Source: Methanocaldococcus fervens AG86 (GTDB lineage: Archaea > AGJL01 > Methanococci > Methanococcales > Methanocaldococcaceae). Taken from it: 64,000 nt of DNA. Made by a program: the position numbers and the translations under genes. Below the pieces are notes generated by a model that searched no databases, was not told the origin of the DNA, and worked only from the letters and a program-made list of their open reading frames with translations. Of this stretch, positions 37,437 to 46,921 are shown in pieces (positions within the stretch are counted from its first letter, which is position 1; each line of letters opens with the position of its first letter). The DNA is taken from positions 856,363-920,362 of the forward strand of contig NC_013156.1 in assembly GCF_000023985.1 (NCBI RefSeq), written 5' to 3'.

Positions 37437-37454
37437 AAGGTTTAGCTAAACCTT
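37437..37454. repeat. Perfect 18-base palindrome between convergent genes
   Basis: AAGGTTTAGCTAAACCTT lies between the GXGXG gene and the convergent TRAM gene. Both genes end here, so it could be a shared hairpin terminator; T-rich stretches stand on either side. Confidence 0.45.
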
Positions 37455-37465
37455 ATGAAGAGATT

Positions 37466-37699
37466 TTAAATTTTTTCTGCAAATGCAAACTTATTTTTAA
37501 CTGCTGTTATTTTTACATCTACTGTATCTCCTTTTTGTGTTTCAGGTACGAAGACTACGAATCCTTCAATTCTTGCTATTCCGTCTCCGCCTCTTCCCAT
37601 ATCTTCAATTGTAACTGTGTAGGTTTCGCCTTCTTTAACAGGAACATTTCTTCTAACTTCATTATTTCTTACATTTCTTCTTCCTTTATTATTAAACAT
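37466..37699 (-). CDS. TRAM-domain RNA-binding protein
   Basis: 77 residues, a single TRAM domain ([39 protein letters not shown]) behind a basic Asn/Arg-rich tail. In cold-adapted methanogens such stand-alone TRAM proteins work as RNA chaperones. Promoter probably GGGGTATAAATAC (leftward, about 37768-37781). ATG follows GGTGAATTAA. Confidence 0.9.
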   Translation of the reverse strand: MFNNKGRRNVRNNEVRRNVPVKEGETYTVTIEDMGRGGDGIARIEGFVVFVPETQKGDTVDVKITAVKNKFAFAEKI

Positions 37700-37811
37700 T
37701 TAATTCACCAAATTTCAAAGTAGTATCAAATATTTCATCGCATTTCGCTCAACAATAACCTTGTCAAAAGGGGTATAAATACTTATGGATGTGCAAATAT
37801 TTCTATATTTT

Positions 37812-38342
37812 TTACTCAACCGTAACTCTCCTAAACTTTAAAGATTCTTCCAATAACCTCTCCTTAGCTTTTTTAAACTCCTCTTCCTCAACACATTCCT
37901 CAAATCCCAAATACTTCAAAACAAGTTCAGCATATTTAAAATATTCATCTCTAACTTTGTCATTTCCCAAATAAAGCCCCCTACAATATCTTAAAAACCA
38001 TATATCGTAAGTTAAAGTTAACTTTCCATCTCTAAGCTGAACTGAGTAAGGTCTAAGCCTACAAATTAAAGGTCTGGCCTTATAAATCTTACATTTTTTG
38101 GTTTTTCTATCTAAAAATATGCATTTTCCGCCGACTTCTTTAAGTTCTCCTATACGACCATTGAAAAATCCAACGTATTTTTCAAGAACTTCAGAAAGTG
38201 GAATTTTTAAATACCCTGCTATCTTTGCCAAATCCTTTTTTGTGACTGTTGGAGCATCGCAACAAAACCCACATTTTATACAATGGTAAGCTATCCCACC
38301 CAAATAAACATCAAATTTTATTTTATTTTCTTTGTTTTTCAT
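37812..38342 (-). CDS. YkgJ-family cysteine-cluster protein
   Basis: 176 residues with the YkgJ (PF03692) pattern: FHCIKCGFCC-like cluster (HCIKCGFCCDAPTV near residue 24), KCIFLDRKTKKCKIY and KARPLICRLRPY, eight Cys that probably bind zinc or an Fe-S cluster. Function of the family is poorly known. The reading frame is open further upstream, but GGGAGGGCT is placed for the ATG at 38342, giving a 20-base overlap with the preceding PAP2 gene. Confidence 0.8.
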   Translation of the reverse strand: MKNKENKIKFDVYLGGIAYHCIKCGFCCDAPTVTKKDLAKIAGYLKIPLSEVLEKYVGFFNGRIGELKEVGGKCIFLDRKTKKCKIYKARPLICRLRPYSVQLRDGKLTLTYDIWFLRYCRGLYLGNDKVRDEYFKYAELVLKYLGFEECVEEEEFKKAKERLLEESLKFRRVTVE

Positions 38343-39057
38343 AGCCCTCCCTTTCACTAATTTTGCAGTTTCCACACAAAATGCATGGCTTTATATGCCC
38401 AGCTAAAAAATCTAACGCCTTATTAATCTTTAAGTGTAGAGTTTTAGGGAATTTATATATAGCATAACCATAAAAAATTCCTGTAATAACATCAACAACC
38501 CAGTGCATTCCCATAATTAAAGTTGATATTGGGATTAATACTGCTAAAGTAAAGTAAATATAATTTAAATATTTTTCATCTTTGAAATGCAATGCCAACA
38601 AAAACGAATACGCTGTATGCAATGATGGAATTTCATAGGTGGGCTTTGTAAATATCCAAAAATAATCACTATTTATCAAATCTTTAGCAACTCCAACCTG
38701 GAATGGAGATTGAACAACAACAATAGTATATATTAAGCCAGCAATGAGCCAACCTAAAGCCAAATCAATCAAGATAATATCGCTCTTTAAAAAATCTTTC
38801 TTTATAAATAAATAATAGGCAATGCCTCCAACAATCATAAGAGAAAACCCGTATAAATAAATAATTTTAAAAAATTCAATAACAATATTTGGCAAGGTCT
38901 GCAAAATCAGATAAAATTCTTTATTACATAAGGGCAAATTTAATAACAAATTTGTTGCATCAATAGGCTCTACAATTTGGGAATACCACATCAACCCTCC
39001 CCACATTATATAAGCTATAGGATATGTTACCAATCTAACTAAAATTCTCTTATCCAT
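38323..39057 (-). CDS. PAP2-type membrane phosphatase
   Basis: 244 residues with about six membrane helices and the PAP2 signature split as IPSLHTAYSFLLALH (PSxH) and GMHWVVDVITGI (the catalytic His). Likely acts on a lipid phosphate or polyprenyl diphosphate outside the membrane. The C-terminal tail is odd: PCILCGNCKI, a CxxCxxC cluster beyond the last helix. The following YkgJ gene is also Cys-rich and overlaps it, so the two may work together (inference). Confidence 0.85.
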   Translation of the reverse strand: MDKRILVRLVTYPIAYIMWGGLMWYSQIVEPIDATNLLLNLPLCNKEFYLILQTLPNIVIEFFKIIYLYGFSLMIVGGIAYYLFIKKDFLKSDIILIDLALGWLIAGLIYTIVVVQSPFQVGVAKDLINSDYFWIFTKPTYEIPSLHTAYSFLLALHFKDEKYLNYIYFTLAVLIPISTLIMGMHWVVDVITGIFYGYAIYKFPKTLHLKINKALDFLAGHIKPCILCGNCKISEREGYEKQRK

Positions 39058-39106
39058 GAAATACCACCATGTAAATTAGCTATCTATAAAATATTAAGGT
39101 GAGATT

Positions 39107-40582
39107 ATTAGATTTTTAGATGCCATAGTAGATTTTTTAGAAAAAAATGTGAAAACGGTATTTTCTTACCCTGGAGAGCAGATAGCTGAATTATATAATG
39201 AAATTGAAGGCAGTGGTATAAAAAATGTTATGGTTAGGGATGAAAGAGGAGCTGGCTTTATGGCGGATGGCTATGCAAGAATAACAAACTATTTGGGAGT
39301 TTGTTTAGCAACTGCAGGTCCTGGAAGCACAAATTTAACTACACCAATAGCCAACGCATATAAAGACAACTCATCCGTTTTGGCAATAACAGGAAGGTGT
39401 CAGAGAAAGTATATTGGTAAAAATTATTTCCAAGAGATAAATATGGATTTTTTAAATTTTTATAAAGGATATTTTGTTGATAAGGCAGATATAAATTATG
39501 TTGTTAATGCATTCAACGACTGCTTAACAAACAAAAAGCCAGTTCAGCTAAACATCCCTGCTGATTTGTATAAAGAGGAGGTAAAAGATATAAATATAGA
39601 TGCATATATAAATATAAGTGATGATGTTGGATATGATGTAAATAATGTTGATGTAGCTGCTAAAAAACCACTGTTTTTAATTGGACAGGGGATATTTGGA
39701 ACTTTAAGCTATAAAGATATGTTAAAAATATCAAAAATACTAAAGGAATTAAATTGCCCCATAGCTACAACATTTCCAGCGAGAGGAGTTATTAGCGAAG
39801 AGGTTGATAACTGCATAGGCTTAGTTGGTAGGAGGGGGGATTTAAAATCTTTATTAGAAGCTGATAAAATAATAAACATTGGTTCATCATTATCTTACAA
39901 CACATATGTGGAAAGTGTTAGGGAAAAGCTTTTAAATAAAACTGAAAATATACATTTAAAACCAAAAAATATCAAAGAGTTAAAAGAATTTTTTGAAAAT
40001 TTGGATTTAAAAAATAACAATTGGATAAATAAAAATAAAAATAATAAAAAATTTTCACCTTCTGGAGATTATTCAAATAAAATAAATGAGATCATTGAAA
40101 ATGTCCCAAAAGATGCAATAATTGTTACAGATGCTGGAAAGCATACGGTATTTACATGCCTATTAAAAACCTGCGTTGTCCCAAGAAATATTATTTCCTC
40201 ACATTCATTTGGAAGTATGGGGTTTGGTTTGCCTGCATCTATTGGCGTGAAATTTGGAACTATTGATTTCAACATAGATAAGGAGGTTGTATTAATCAGT
40301 GGGGATGGAGGATTTTTGATGAATATTGAAGAACTACAGGTGGTTTCTGAATATGGTTTAAAAATCTTAATGGTTGTTATGAAAAACAATGGCTTAGCTG
40401 AGTTTTGTAAGATAAAAAACCCCAACTTTAACAAAATAGCCGATGCTTTTGGAATAGACAACTGTTACATTGAAAAAGCTGATGAAATTAGCTCTGAAAT
40501 TAAAAACTATCTAAAGAAAAATAAACCTTTATTAATGGTTGTTGAAACAGAAAACGAACCATTACCGAAACCAAATATGTAA
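39107..40582 (+). CDS. Acetolactate-synthase-like thiamine diphosphate enzyme, probable AUU start
   Basis: A ThDP-dependent decarboxylase/lyase of the IlvB superfamily. Seen: the Pyr domain with YPGEQIAELYNEI and the catalytic Glu in RDERGAGFMADGYARI; a central domain; the PP domain with SFGSMGFGLPASIGVKF and the ThDP/Mg motif SGDGGFLMNIEE. Close to known IlvB-like genes of unknown substrate, shorter than true acetolactate synthase. No ATG, GTG or TTG exists before codon 15 of the conserved N-terminus, whereas ATT at 39107 lies three bases after GGTGAG and gives the expected RFLDAIVDFLEKNVKTVFS. A GTG at 39149 would cut into the domain. Confidence 0.8.
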   Translation: MRFLDAIVDFLEKNVKTVFSYPGEQIAELYNEIEGSGIKNVMVRDERGAGFMADGYARITNYLGVCLATAGPGSTNLTTPIANAYKDNSSVLAITGRCQRKYIGKNYFQEINMDFLNFYKGYFVDKADINYVVNAFNDCLTNKKPVQLNIPADLYKEEVKDINIDAYINISDDVGYDVNNVDVAAKKPLFLIGQGIFGTLSYKDMLKISKILKELNCPIATTFPARGVISEEVDNCIGLVGRRGDLKSLLEADKIINIGSSLSYNTYVESVREKLLNKTENIHLKPKNIKELKEFFENLDLKNNNWINKNKNNKKFSPSGDYSNKINEIIENVPKDAIIVTDAGKHTVFTCLLKTCVVPRNIISSHSFGSMGFGLPASIGVKFGTIDFNIDKEVVLISGDGGFLMNIEELQVVSEYGLKILMVVMKNNGLAEFCKIKNPNFNKIADAFGIDNCYIEKADEISSEIKNYLKKNKPLLMVVETENEPLPKPNM

Positions 40583-40583
40583 A

Positions 40584-40692
40584 TGAAACTTTTAGAAAAA
40601 GTTAAATGAAAATCATATAGATTTTCATAACTGGAAAGCAAAGCTTTCCATTTCATCAAAACAAAAATAATTTTCCCGGATTTTATTAAAAA
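40584..40692 (+). repeat. Intergenic hairpin repeat, copy B (long form)
   Basis: Directly after the ThDP enzyme stop: GAAACTTTT/AAAAGTT hairpin, TGAAAATC/GATTTTCA (40607-40627), TGGAAAGC/GCTTTCCA (40632-40650), then ATCAAAAC and AATTTTCCCGGATTTTATTA. Hairpins 1-3 match copy A (leftward), and hairpin 1 plus the tail match copy C. Confidence 0.7.
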
Positions 40693-40731
40693 TTGTTGTT
40701 TTAGAAATTTTAAATTTTACGGAGGGATAGC

Positions 40732-41604
40732 ATGGGAGAAACATTAAATGAGCTATTTGAAATTCTATCAAAAGATTTACACTTTAATGTTACTAAATTA
40801 AACCCTGAAACTTATGAACAAAGTTGGAAAGTCCCTGAAGGATTTATTTCAATAATAGGATTAGAAAATGCCAAAATGCCCGTTTTTTATTATGGAGTAA
40901 CAAATTCCTATCAAAAAGATTTTGAACTTAAAAAAGTTGTTTCTCCAAAAGGACAAAAGCAGGTTTTTGCAAGGATTTATTACATTTTTGATAGGAGAGA
41001 TATTATTGAGAAGGAAAAATACGTTGTTGCAAATGCATTTAACGGACTCTTATTATTAATAAAATTTGATAAAGCAGAGTTCATTGAAAAAGCCACTGAA
41101 ATGCTAACAAAAGGTTACGAAGAGGATGAGTTTATTAAAGAAGTTCTGGATAATGTAAAAGAGAGGAATATGTTCGATAATATCGAAGAAACAATAAGAT
41201 TCATGGCAAATAGGGATTATAATTGGCTAATTGGGAGAATAAAATACAACATGGGAATTTTAGAATACTCTGGGCAGGGCTATTATTTAATTCCAATAAA
41301 AACAAACATGCAAATAACTCCTGGAATAAGGGTTGAAAATGGGAAAATCATAATTGACTTAGAAAACTCCTATCTATTTAAAAACTTCATAGTTTATGTT
41401 GATACAATAAACAACAAAATAATTTACAACAAAGAAAGGTTATGTAACAAAAATCCTGCTATATTGGATATAATGTCAAAGATAGATGATAACACATGCC
41501 CATGGTGTGGGGCTAAGTTGAGGGTAGTTAAAACAAGAAAAGGAGAGTTTTTAGGATGTACAAATTATCCAAATTGCCTATATAGAAGATTCCCAAAGAA
41601 ATAA
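40732..41604 (+). CDS. Unknown protein with C-terminal topoisomerase-type zinc finger
   Basis: 290 residues. I do not recognise the first 240. The C-terminus is a clear C4 zinc finger of the DNA topoisomerase IA type: CPWCGAKLRVVKTRKGEFLGC then CTNYPNC. Such fingers bind single-stranded nucleic acid. The body includes a mixed alpha/beta region with KIIIDLENSYLFKNFIVYVD. GGAGGGATAGC precedes the ATG. Tail to tail with the UPF0104 gene (no gap). Confidence 0.7.
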   Translation: MGETLNELFEILSKDLHFNVTKLNPETYEQSWKVPEGFISIIGLENAKMPVFYYGVTNSYQKDFELKKVVSPKGQKQVFARIYYIFDRRDIIEKEKYVVANAFNGLLLLIKFDKAEFIEKATEMLTKGYEEDEFIKEVLDNVKERNMFDNIEETIRFMANRDYNWLIGRIKYNMGILEYSGQGYYLIPIKTNMQITPGIRVENGKIIIDLENSYLFKNFIVYVDTINNKIIYNKERLCNKNPAILDIMSKIDDNTCPWCGAKLRVVKTRKGEFLGCTNYPNCLYRRFPKK

Positions 41605-42606
41605 TTATTTTTCAAGTTCTTTCTTTATGATTAACATTGAGATATAGCCAAAAATTGTTGGAATTATGTAAGATACAAACCTATCCAGCAAGGTAACTGC
41701 TGCAGCAACTGAAGGGGAAATCCTGAAAGCAGAAAAAGAAAGAATCATTATCGTATCCGCAGTTCCAAAACCACTGGGAGTTATAGATAAAACACCAGAC
41801 AAAAGAGTTATCAAATATACAGTAGCTACGCTTACAATAGAAACGATATAGGAGAGGGATAAGAATAACAGCCAAACCTTTAATATATCAAGAGCATACC
41901 AGCCAATGGATAAAAATACTGCTACAAAAACCTCGCTAGCTTTTCTATTTTTTAAAAATTTCATGCTGTTGTAAAATTCATCAATAGACTTTAATATCTT
42001 TTCCTCATCGTAATTGTAAGAGCAGTATTTACAAATAAATCTCGAAGCCTTAGTAACTATTTTAATTAGGAGTTTTTTATTTATTATCAAATAAATGGTT
42101 ATTGCAGTTAAAAGAAACAGAAAAACCCATGCTAAAATTAAATATTCAAGATACTTAAACCCTTTAATTACAAAGTATCCGATTACAAACAATGTGAAAA
42201 ATAAAAATATACCTGTATCTAAAACCCTCTCAACCACAACTGTAGAGAATGTTAAACCTTTTGGAATTTTTTCAAGTTTTGATAGATAATAAGCCCTAAA
42301 CGCCTCCCCTCCCCCCTTCATAGAGGGAGTTATGTTATTAATAAATTGCCCCATTAAAACGAGTAAAAGAAGATTTTTTATCGATACTTTATACCCCAAA
42401 ATCTTTGTTATATACCTCCACCTCATAGCCAACATCAAAGAAACAATAATTTGCAAAATAACAGCCAATATTATGTACATTGGGTCCGCACTAATCAGTG
42501 TTTGAAATATCTCGTATATTCCAATATATATCAGCAAAAGCAGTATAAAGGCAATACTTATGATAAAAAGTATAGAAGATTTTGTAATTCTAATTCTCAT
42601 CCTCAT
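41605..42606 (-). CDS. UPF0104 / flippase-like integral membrane protein
   Basis: 333 residues, about eight membrane helices, of the lysylphosphatidylglycerol-synthase-TM-like (UPF0104) family: GQFINNITPSMKGGGEAFRAYYL near residue 95, TVVVERVLDTGIFLFF, and PSGFGTADTIMILSF near the end. Members are thought to move or modify lipid-linked molecules. Its ATG overlaps the aksF stop (ATGA), so it is co-translated with aksF. The same pair is adjacent in M. jannaschii. Confidence 0.8.
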   Translation of the reverse strand: MRMRIRITKSSILFIISIAFILLLLIYIGIYEIFQTLISADPMYIILAVILQIIVSLMLAMRWRYITKILGYKVSIKNLLLLVLMGQFINNITPSMKGGGEAFRAYYLSKLEKIPKGLTFSTVVVERVLDTGIFLFFTLFVIGYFVIKGFKYLEYLILAWVFLFLLTAITIYLIINKKLLIKIVTKASRFICKYCSYNYDEEKILKSIDEFYNSMKFLKNRKASEVFVAVFLSIGWYALDILKVWLLFLSLSYIVSIVSVATVYLITLLSGVLSITPSGFGTADTIMILSFSAFRISPSVAAAVTLLDRFVSYIIPTIFGYISMLIIKKELEK

Positions 42607-43643
42607 CCCTTTAATTTACTTCTAATGTAGTTTAAAATCTCATTTCCAACATCTTCTGTCTTTAAATTTCCTCCTAAGTCAGGAGTAACCTTTTTATTAA
42701 TTAGGCAGTGTTTAACAGCCTCTCTAATTAAATCTCCTTTCTCCTTCTCCCCAATATAGTCAAAGAGCATGGCAACACTTAATATAGATGCCATAGGATT
42801 TGCTATTTTCTTCCCTGCTATATCTGGAGCTGAACCATGAACTGGCTCAAATAACGCTTTACTATCACCAATATTTGCTGAAGGAGATAAGCCAAGCCCT
42901 CCAATCAAAGCTGATGCCTCGTCTGATAAAATATCTCCAAACATGTTTGTTGTAACAATAACATCAAACTTTTCAGGGTTTTTTATCAAGTTCATAGCTG
43001 TTGAATCAACTAAATAATCATCAGCCTCTATGTTGTAATGCTTTTTTATGTTGTTAAATACTTCCAAGAAGAGACCGTCAGTAACCCTTAAAACGTTTGC
43101 TTTATGTATGCAAGATACCTTTTTTCTGTTATTTTTTACTGCGTATTCAAATGCAAATCCTATTATCCTCTCACTACCCTTTTTTGTTATAACCCTCTCA
43201 GCTATCGCCATCTCATCATTTAATTTTTCCCTACCAACATATAAATCTTCTGTGTTTTCCCTAATAATCACAATATCAATATTTTTAATATTTAAGAATT
43301 CATAATCAGCAATTTTCCCTATCAAACGCCCAATTCCAAAGTTATTTATTGGCCTTACATTTGCATACAAATCAAACAACTTCCTCAAAGTTATTATTGG
43401 GCTTTTGTAATTTTTAACCTCTCCAGGCTTTGGTGACGTTATAGCCCCAAATAAAATAACATCAGCCTCTTTAGCCTTCTCTATAGTTTCTTCTGGCAAT
43501 GCATTACCATACTTTTTTAGGCATTCTAATCCTGCCTCTCCCTCTATTATTTCAAAATCACCAAGTTCATTTAATATCTTAACAGCTTCTGGAACTACTT
43601 CTTTTCCAATTCCATCTCCTTCAATAACACATACCTTTACCAT
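42603..43643 (-). CDS. aksF: Homoisocitrate dehydrogenase (coenzyme B / 2-oxosuberate pathway)
   Basis: Oxidative decarboxylation steps that lengthen 2-oxo acids for coenzyme B. 346 residues of the isopropylmalate/isocitrate dehydrogenase family: VIEGDGIGKEVVPEA, FGAITSPKPG, SPIITLRKLFDLYANVRP and ENTEDLYVGRE, then the Lys/Asp site VDSTAMNLIKNP and DILSDEASALIGGLGLSPSANIG. LeuB is the alternative; context (same neighbours as the characterised M. jannaschii AksF, MJ1596) favours AksF. Confidence 0.85.
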   Translation of the reverse strand: MVKVCVIEGDGIGKEVVPEAVKILNELGDFEIIEGEAGLECLKKYGNALPEETIEKAKEADVILFGAITSPKPGEVKNYKSPIITLRKLFDLYANVRPINNFGIGRLIGKIADYEFLNIKNIDIVIIRENTEDLYVGREKLNDEMAIAERVITKKGSERIIGFAFEYAVKNNRKKVSCIHKANVLRVTDGLFLEVFNNIKKHYNIEADDYLVDSTAMNLIKNPEKFDVIVTTNMFGDILSDEASALIGGLGLSPSANIGDSKALFEPVHGSAPDIAGKKIANPMASILSVAMLFDYIGEKEKGDLIREAVKHCLINKKVTPDLGGNLKTEDVGNEILNYIRSKLKG

Positions 43644-43747
43644 GATAGCACCAAAAACTTTTATACTTTTATAGATTGTAGATAATTTTTAACCAATTAC
43701 AAAAGTATTATTTATAAAGCATTAAAAGATTATCAGGAGGAGGTAAA

Positions 43748-45037
43748 ATGAAATATTCAGATGTTCCAAAATTTATTAGAGAAATTTCTATGAAGCAACA
43801 TGAGTGGATGAGAAATTCCATAAAATTGATTGCAAGTGAAAACATAACAAGTTTAGCTGTCAGAGAGGCGTGTGCGACTGATTTCATGCATAGATACGCT
43901 GAGGGATTACCAGGAAAGAGATTGTATCAAGGATGCAAATACATTGATGAGGTTGAAACACTCTGTATAGAATTGGCTAAAGAGTTATTTAATGCAGAAC
44001 ATGCAAACGTTCAGCCAACAAGTGGGGTTGTGGCAAACTTAGCTGTTTTCTTTGCAGAAACTAAACCGGGAGATAAATTAATGGCTTTAAGTGTTCCAGA
44101 TGGAGGACATATAAGTCATTGGAAAGTTAGTGCTGCTGGAATTAGAGGGCTAAATGTTATAAATCATCCATTTGACCCAGAGGAAATGAATATAGATCCT
44201 GACGCAATGGTTAAAAAGATATTGGAGGAGAAGCCAAAGTTAATATTGTTTGGAGGTTCTTTATTCCCATTCCCTCATCCAGTAGCTGATGCCTATGAAG
44301 CTGCTCAAGAAGTTGGAGCTAAAATTGCCTACGATGGAGCCCATGTTTTGGGATTAATAGCTGGAAAACAATTCCAAGACCCATTAAGAGAGGGAGCTGA
44401 GTATTTAATGGGAAGTACTCATAAAACATTATTTGGACCTCAGGGAGGGATTATATTAACTACAAAAGAAAATGCTGAAAAAATAGATAACCATGTATTC
44501 CCTGGAGTTGTCAGCAACCACCACTTACATCACAAAGCTGGTTTAGCTATTGCTTTAGCTGAAACATTGGAGTTTGGAGAAGATTACGCTAAACAAGTAA
44601 TTAAAAACGCTAAAGCGTTAGCTCAGGCGTTGTATGAAAGAGGATTTAACGTTTTATGTGAACACAAGGGCTTTACAGAAAGCCACCAAGTAATTATTGA
44701 CATAGCAAGCTCTCCAGACATAGAATTTTCAGCAAGTGAATTGGCTAAGATGTATGAAGAGGCAAACATAATTTTAAATAAAAACTTATTGCCGTGGGAT
44801 GACGTTAACGATTCAGACAACCCAAGCGGTATTAGGTTAGGAACACAAGAATGTACAAGGTTAGGTATGAAAGAAAAAGAGATGGAAGAAATAGCTGAAT
44901 TTATGAAAAGAATTGCTATAGACAAAGAAAAACCTGAGAAAGTTAGAAAGGATGTTATAGAGTTTGCTAAAGAATATAGCACAATACACTACAGCTTTGA
45001 CGATGGCGATGGGTTTAAGTATTTGAAATTCTACTAA
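43748..45037 (+). CDS. glyA: Serine hydroxymethyltransferase
   Basis: Interconverts serine and glycine using tetrahydromethanopterin in these archaea. 429 residues: [16 protein letters not shown] near residue 27, [29 protein letters not shown] and the PLP lysine in [14 protein letters not shown] near residue 227. Typical length for the archaeal form. ATG follows GGAGGAGGTAAA, a strong site. Divergent from aksF. Confidence 0.95.
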   Translation: MKYSDVPKFIREISMKQHEWMRNSIKLIASENITSLAVREACATDFMHRYAEGLPGKRLYQGCKYIDEVETLCIELAKELFNAEHANVQPTSGVVANLAVFFAETKPGDKLMALSVPDGGHISHWKVSAAGIRGLNVINHPFDPEEMNIDPDAMVKKILEEKPKLILFGGSLFPFPHPVADAYEAAQEVGAKIAYDGAHVLGLIAGKQFQDPLREGAEYLMGSTHKTLFGPQGGIILTTKENAEKIDNHVFPGVVSNHHLHHKAGLAIALAETLEFGEDYAKQVIKNAKALAQALYERGFNVLCEHKGFTESHQVIIDIASSPDIEFSASELAKMYEEANIILNKNLLPWDDVNDSDNPSGIRLGTQECTRLGMKEKEMEEIAEFMKRIAIDKEKPEKVRKDVIEFAKEYSTIHYSFDDGDGFKYLKFY

Positions 45038-45166
45038 ATTTACTTTTTTATTTATTTATAAGTTAAAATCAGACCAGAAGGTATAAGTAAAATCATAGAC
45101 CTTAAAATAAAACTTTAAAGTTTTAATTATAATCTTAACATACAATTAAAAAAGAGTTTTAAAAGG

Positions 45167-46834
45167 TTATTCAACTCCACAACCTTCTTCCCTCAAAAAT
45201 CTCGCATTACTCCTCTTTATAAACTCTTCACATACTTCTTCTGGATCTCCTTCCATAATCAACCTGTTTTCATCTAACAGTATAGCTCTATCGCTAATCT
45301 CTTTAATGAACTCTACACAGTGAGAAACTAAAACTATTGTAGTTCCAAACCTCTCATTAACTATTTTTAAATAATTAGCTACATCCCTCAAAGTTATCGG
45401 GTCTAAATCACCAAACGGCTCATCCAAAAACAAAATCTTCGGCTTTGTTATCAACTGCAACGCCATAGCTACCCTAACCTTCTGCCCCCCACTTAGCTCA
45501 ATAACTTTTTTATTTAAGATATCTTCACCTAAATCCAAAGCTTCCAAAATCTCCTCTGGCTCAAAGTCCTCAACAACTGGTGGGAAGAGCTTATAAATTA
45601 TATCCTCTGTCAATCCCATCTTTTGGAGCTTTGAAATTCTCTCAGACTCTGGAACATCTATTAATTGGTAGATTGCATCGATAATCTTTGGAGATAATCC
45701 AAGCTCTTCAGCCATTGCCTTTGCGTGAGCTATAGCTTTCTCCCCTTTAAGTCCCAACCTATACTTCAATAGATTTTCAACTGTTTGGTAGTATGGGAGA
45801 GAAAATTCCTGATGCATAATACCAATTCTCTTTCTAAGCTCTATCCTCTCCCATCCGTAGTTAGTTATATCAACGCCATCAACTATTATCTTCCCTTCAT
45901 TAGGCAATTCTAAACCAGCCATTAATCTCATAATAACTGTTTTTCCTACTCCACTCGGCCCTATTATTGATAAAATCTCCCCCTCTCTAACATCAAATGA
46001 GACATCCCTTAGGTTTAATGTTTCTCCTCCTTTAACAACGTAGTATCTTTTAGCAACATTTCTAACCTTTATTATTGCATTATCTTTTATATTTGGTGTT
46101 CTTTTATATGGTGGCTTCATCTCTTTTAAAAATTCATTTAAAACTTCCTCAACATCTCCTTCCATCTTTATTCTTCCATTCTCTAATAAAATCAATCTAT
46201 CACAAAGATATCTATGTATTTCTGGTAAATGGGAGGTTATTATTACAGTTATTCCCAACTTATCCCTAATGTTTTTAATCACATCTAACAACTTCTGCTT
46301 TGAAGCTGGACACGCCATTGTTGCCGGCTCATCCAACAATAAAACCCCTTCTCCTTTTTCATAGATTTTAGCTATCTGCCTTCCTAAAATTAGCCTTTGT
46401 TTCTCCCCACCACTCAATATATTTGCAAATGCATCCTTTTTATGCTCTAAACCAACTAATTTTAAAATCTCCAATGCTGTTTTCTCATAATCCGCCCACT
46501 CTTCCTCCAATGGAAGTAATTCATCAGATTTATTCCTTATTGCGTAAAGCTTTCTAATTATGTTGTTTATAACTGGCTCCGCCCATAATGCAAAGTTTCT
46601 TTGTAAGTGTATAGCAGTAATCTCTTTAAAGTTATTTTTTCTACCTAAAATCTCAACTTCTCCCTCATCGTAATCTAAACTACCTCTCAAAATTCTTATT
46701 AATGTGGATTTCCCAGCTCCACTCTTTCCCACAATTCCTAAAATTTCTCTTTTTTTTGCTTCAAAAGATATATTATCTAATGCTTTAAAATCCCCGTATC
46801 TTTTTGTAAGATTTTTAACTTTAACTGTAATCAT
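45167..46834 (-). CDS. atwA: Methyl-coenzyme M reductase activation component A2 (twin ABC ATPase)
   Basis: Uses ATP to activate the nickel centre of MCR by reduction. 555 residues with two nucleotide-binding domains: Walker A GKSGAGKSTLIR near residue 37 and GPSGVGKTVIMR near residue 298; signature motifs LSGGEKQRLILG and LSGGQKVRVAMA; Walker B LLLDEP and LFLDEP. No membrane segment. An insert between domains contains a CPASKQK segment. ATG at 46834 chosen after GGTGATAATC. It acts on the mcrBDCGA product encoded about 20 kb away. Confidence 0.92.
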   Translation of the reverse strand: MITVKVKNLTKRYGDFKALDNISFEAKKREILGIVGKSGAGKSTLIRILRGSLDYDEGEVEILGRKNNFKEITAIHLQRNFALWAEPVINNIIRKLYAIRNKSDELLPLEEEWADYEKTALEILKLVGLEHKKDAFANILSGGEKQRLILGRQIAKIYEKGEGVLLLDEPATMACPASKQKLLDVIKNIRDKLGITVIITSHLPEIHRYLCDRLILLENGRIKMEGDVEEVLNEFLKEMKPPYKRTPNIKDNAIIKVRNVAKRYYVVKGGETLNLRDVSFDVREGEILSIIGPSGVGKTVIMRLMAGLELPNEGKIIVDGVDITNYGWERIELRKRIGIMHQEFSLPYYQTVENLLKYRLGLKGEKAIAHAKAMAEELGLSPKIIDAIYQLIDVPESERISKLQKMGLTEDIIYKLFPPVVEDFEPEEILEALDLGEDILNKKVIELSGGQKVRVAMALQLITKPKILFLDEPFGDLDPITLRDVANYLKIVNERFGTTIVLVSHCVEFIKEISDRAILLDENRLIMEGDPEEVCEEFIKRSNARFLREEGCGVE

Positions 46835-46921
46835 GATTATCACCAAATAATAATAATTAGTTAAATTATAAATACCATATTAGCTTATAAATTTGCAGAG
46901 GTTTTTAAATTGGTGATACAT

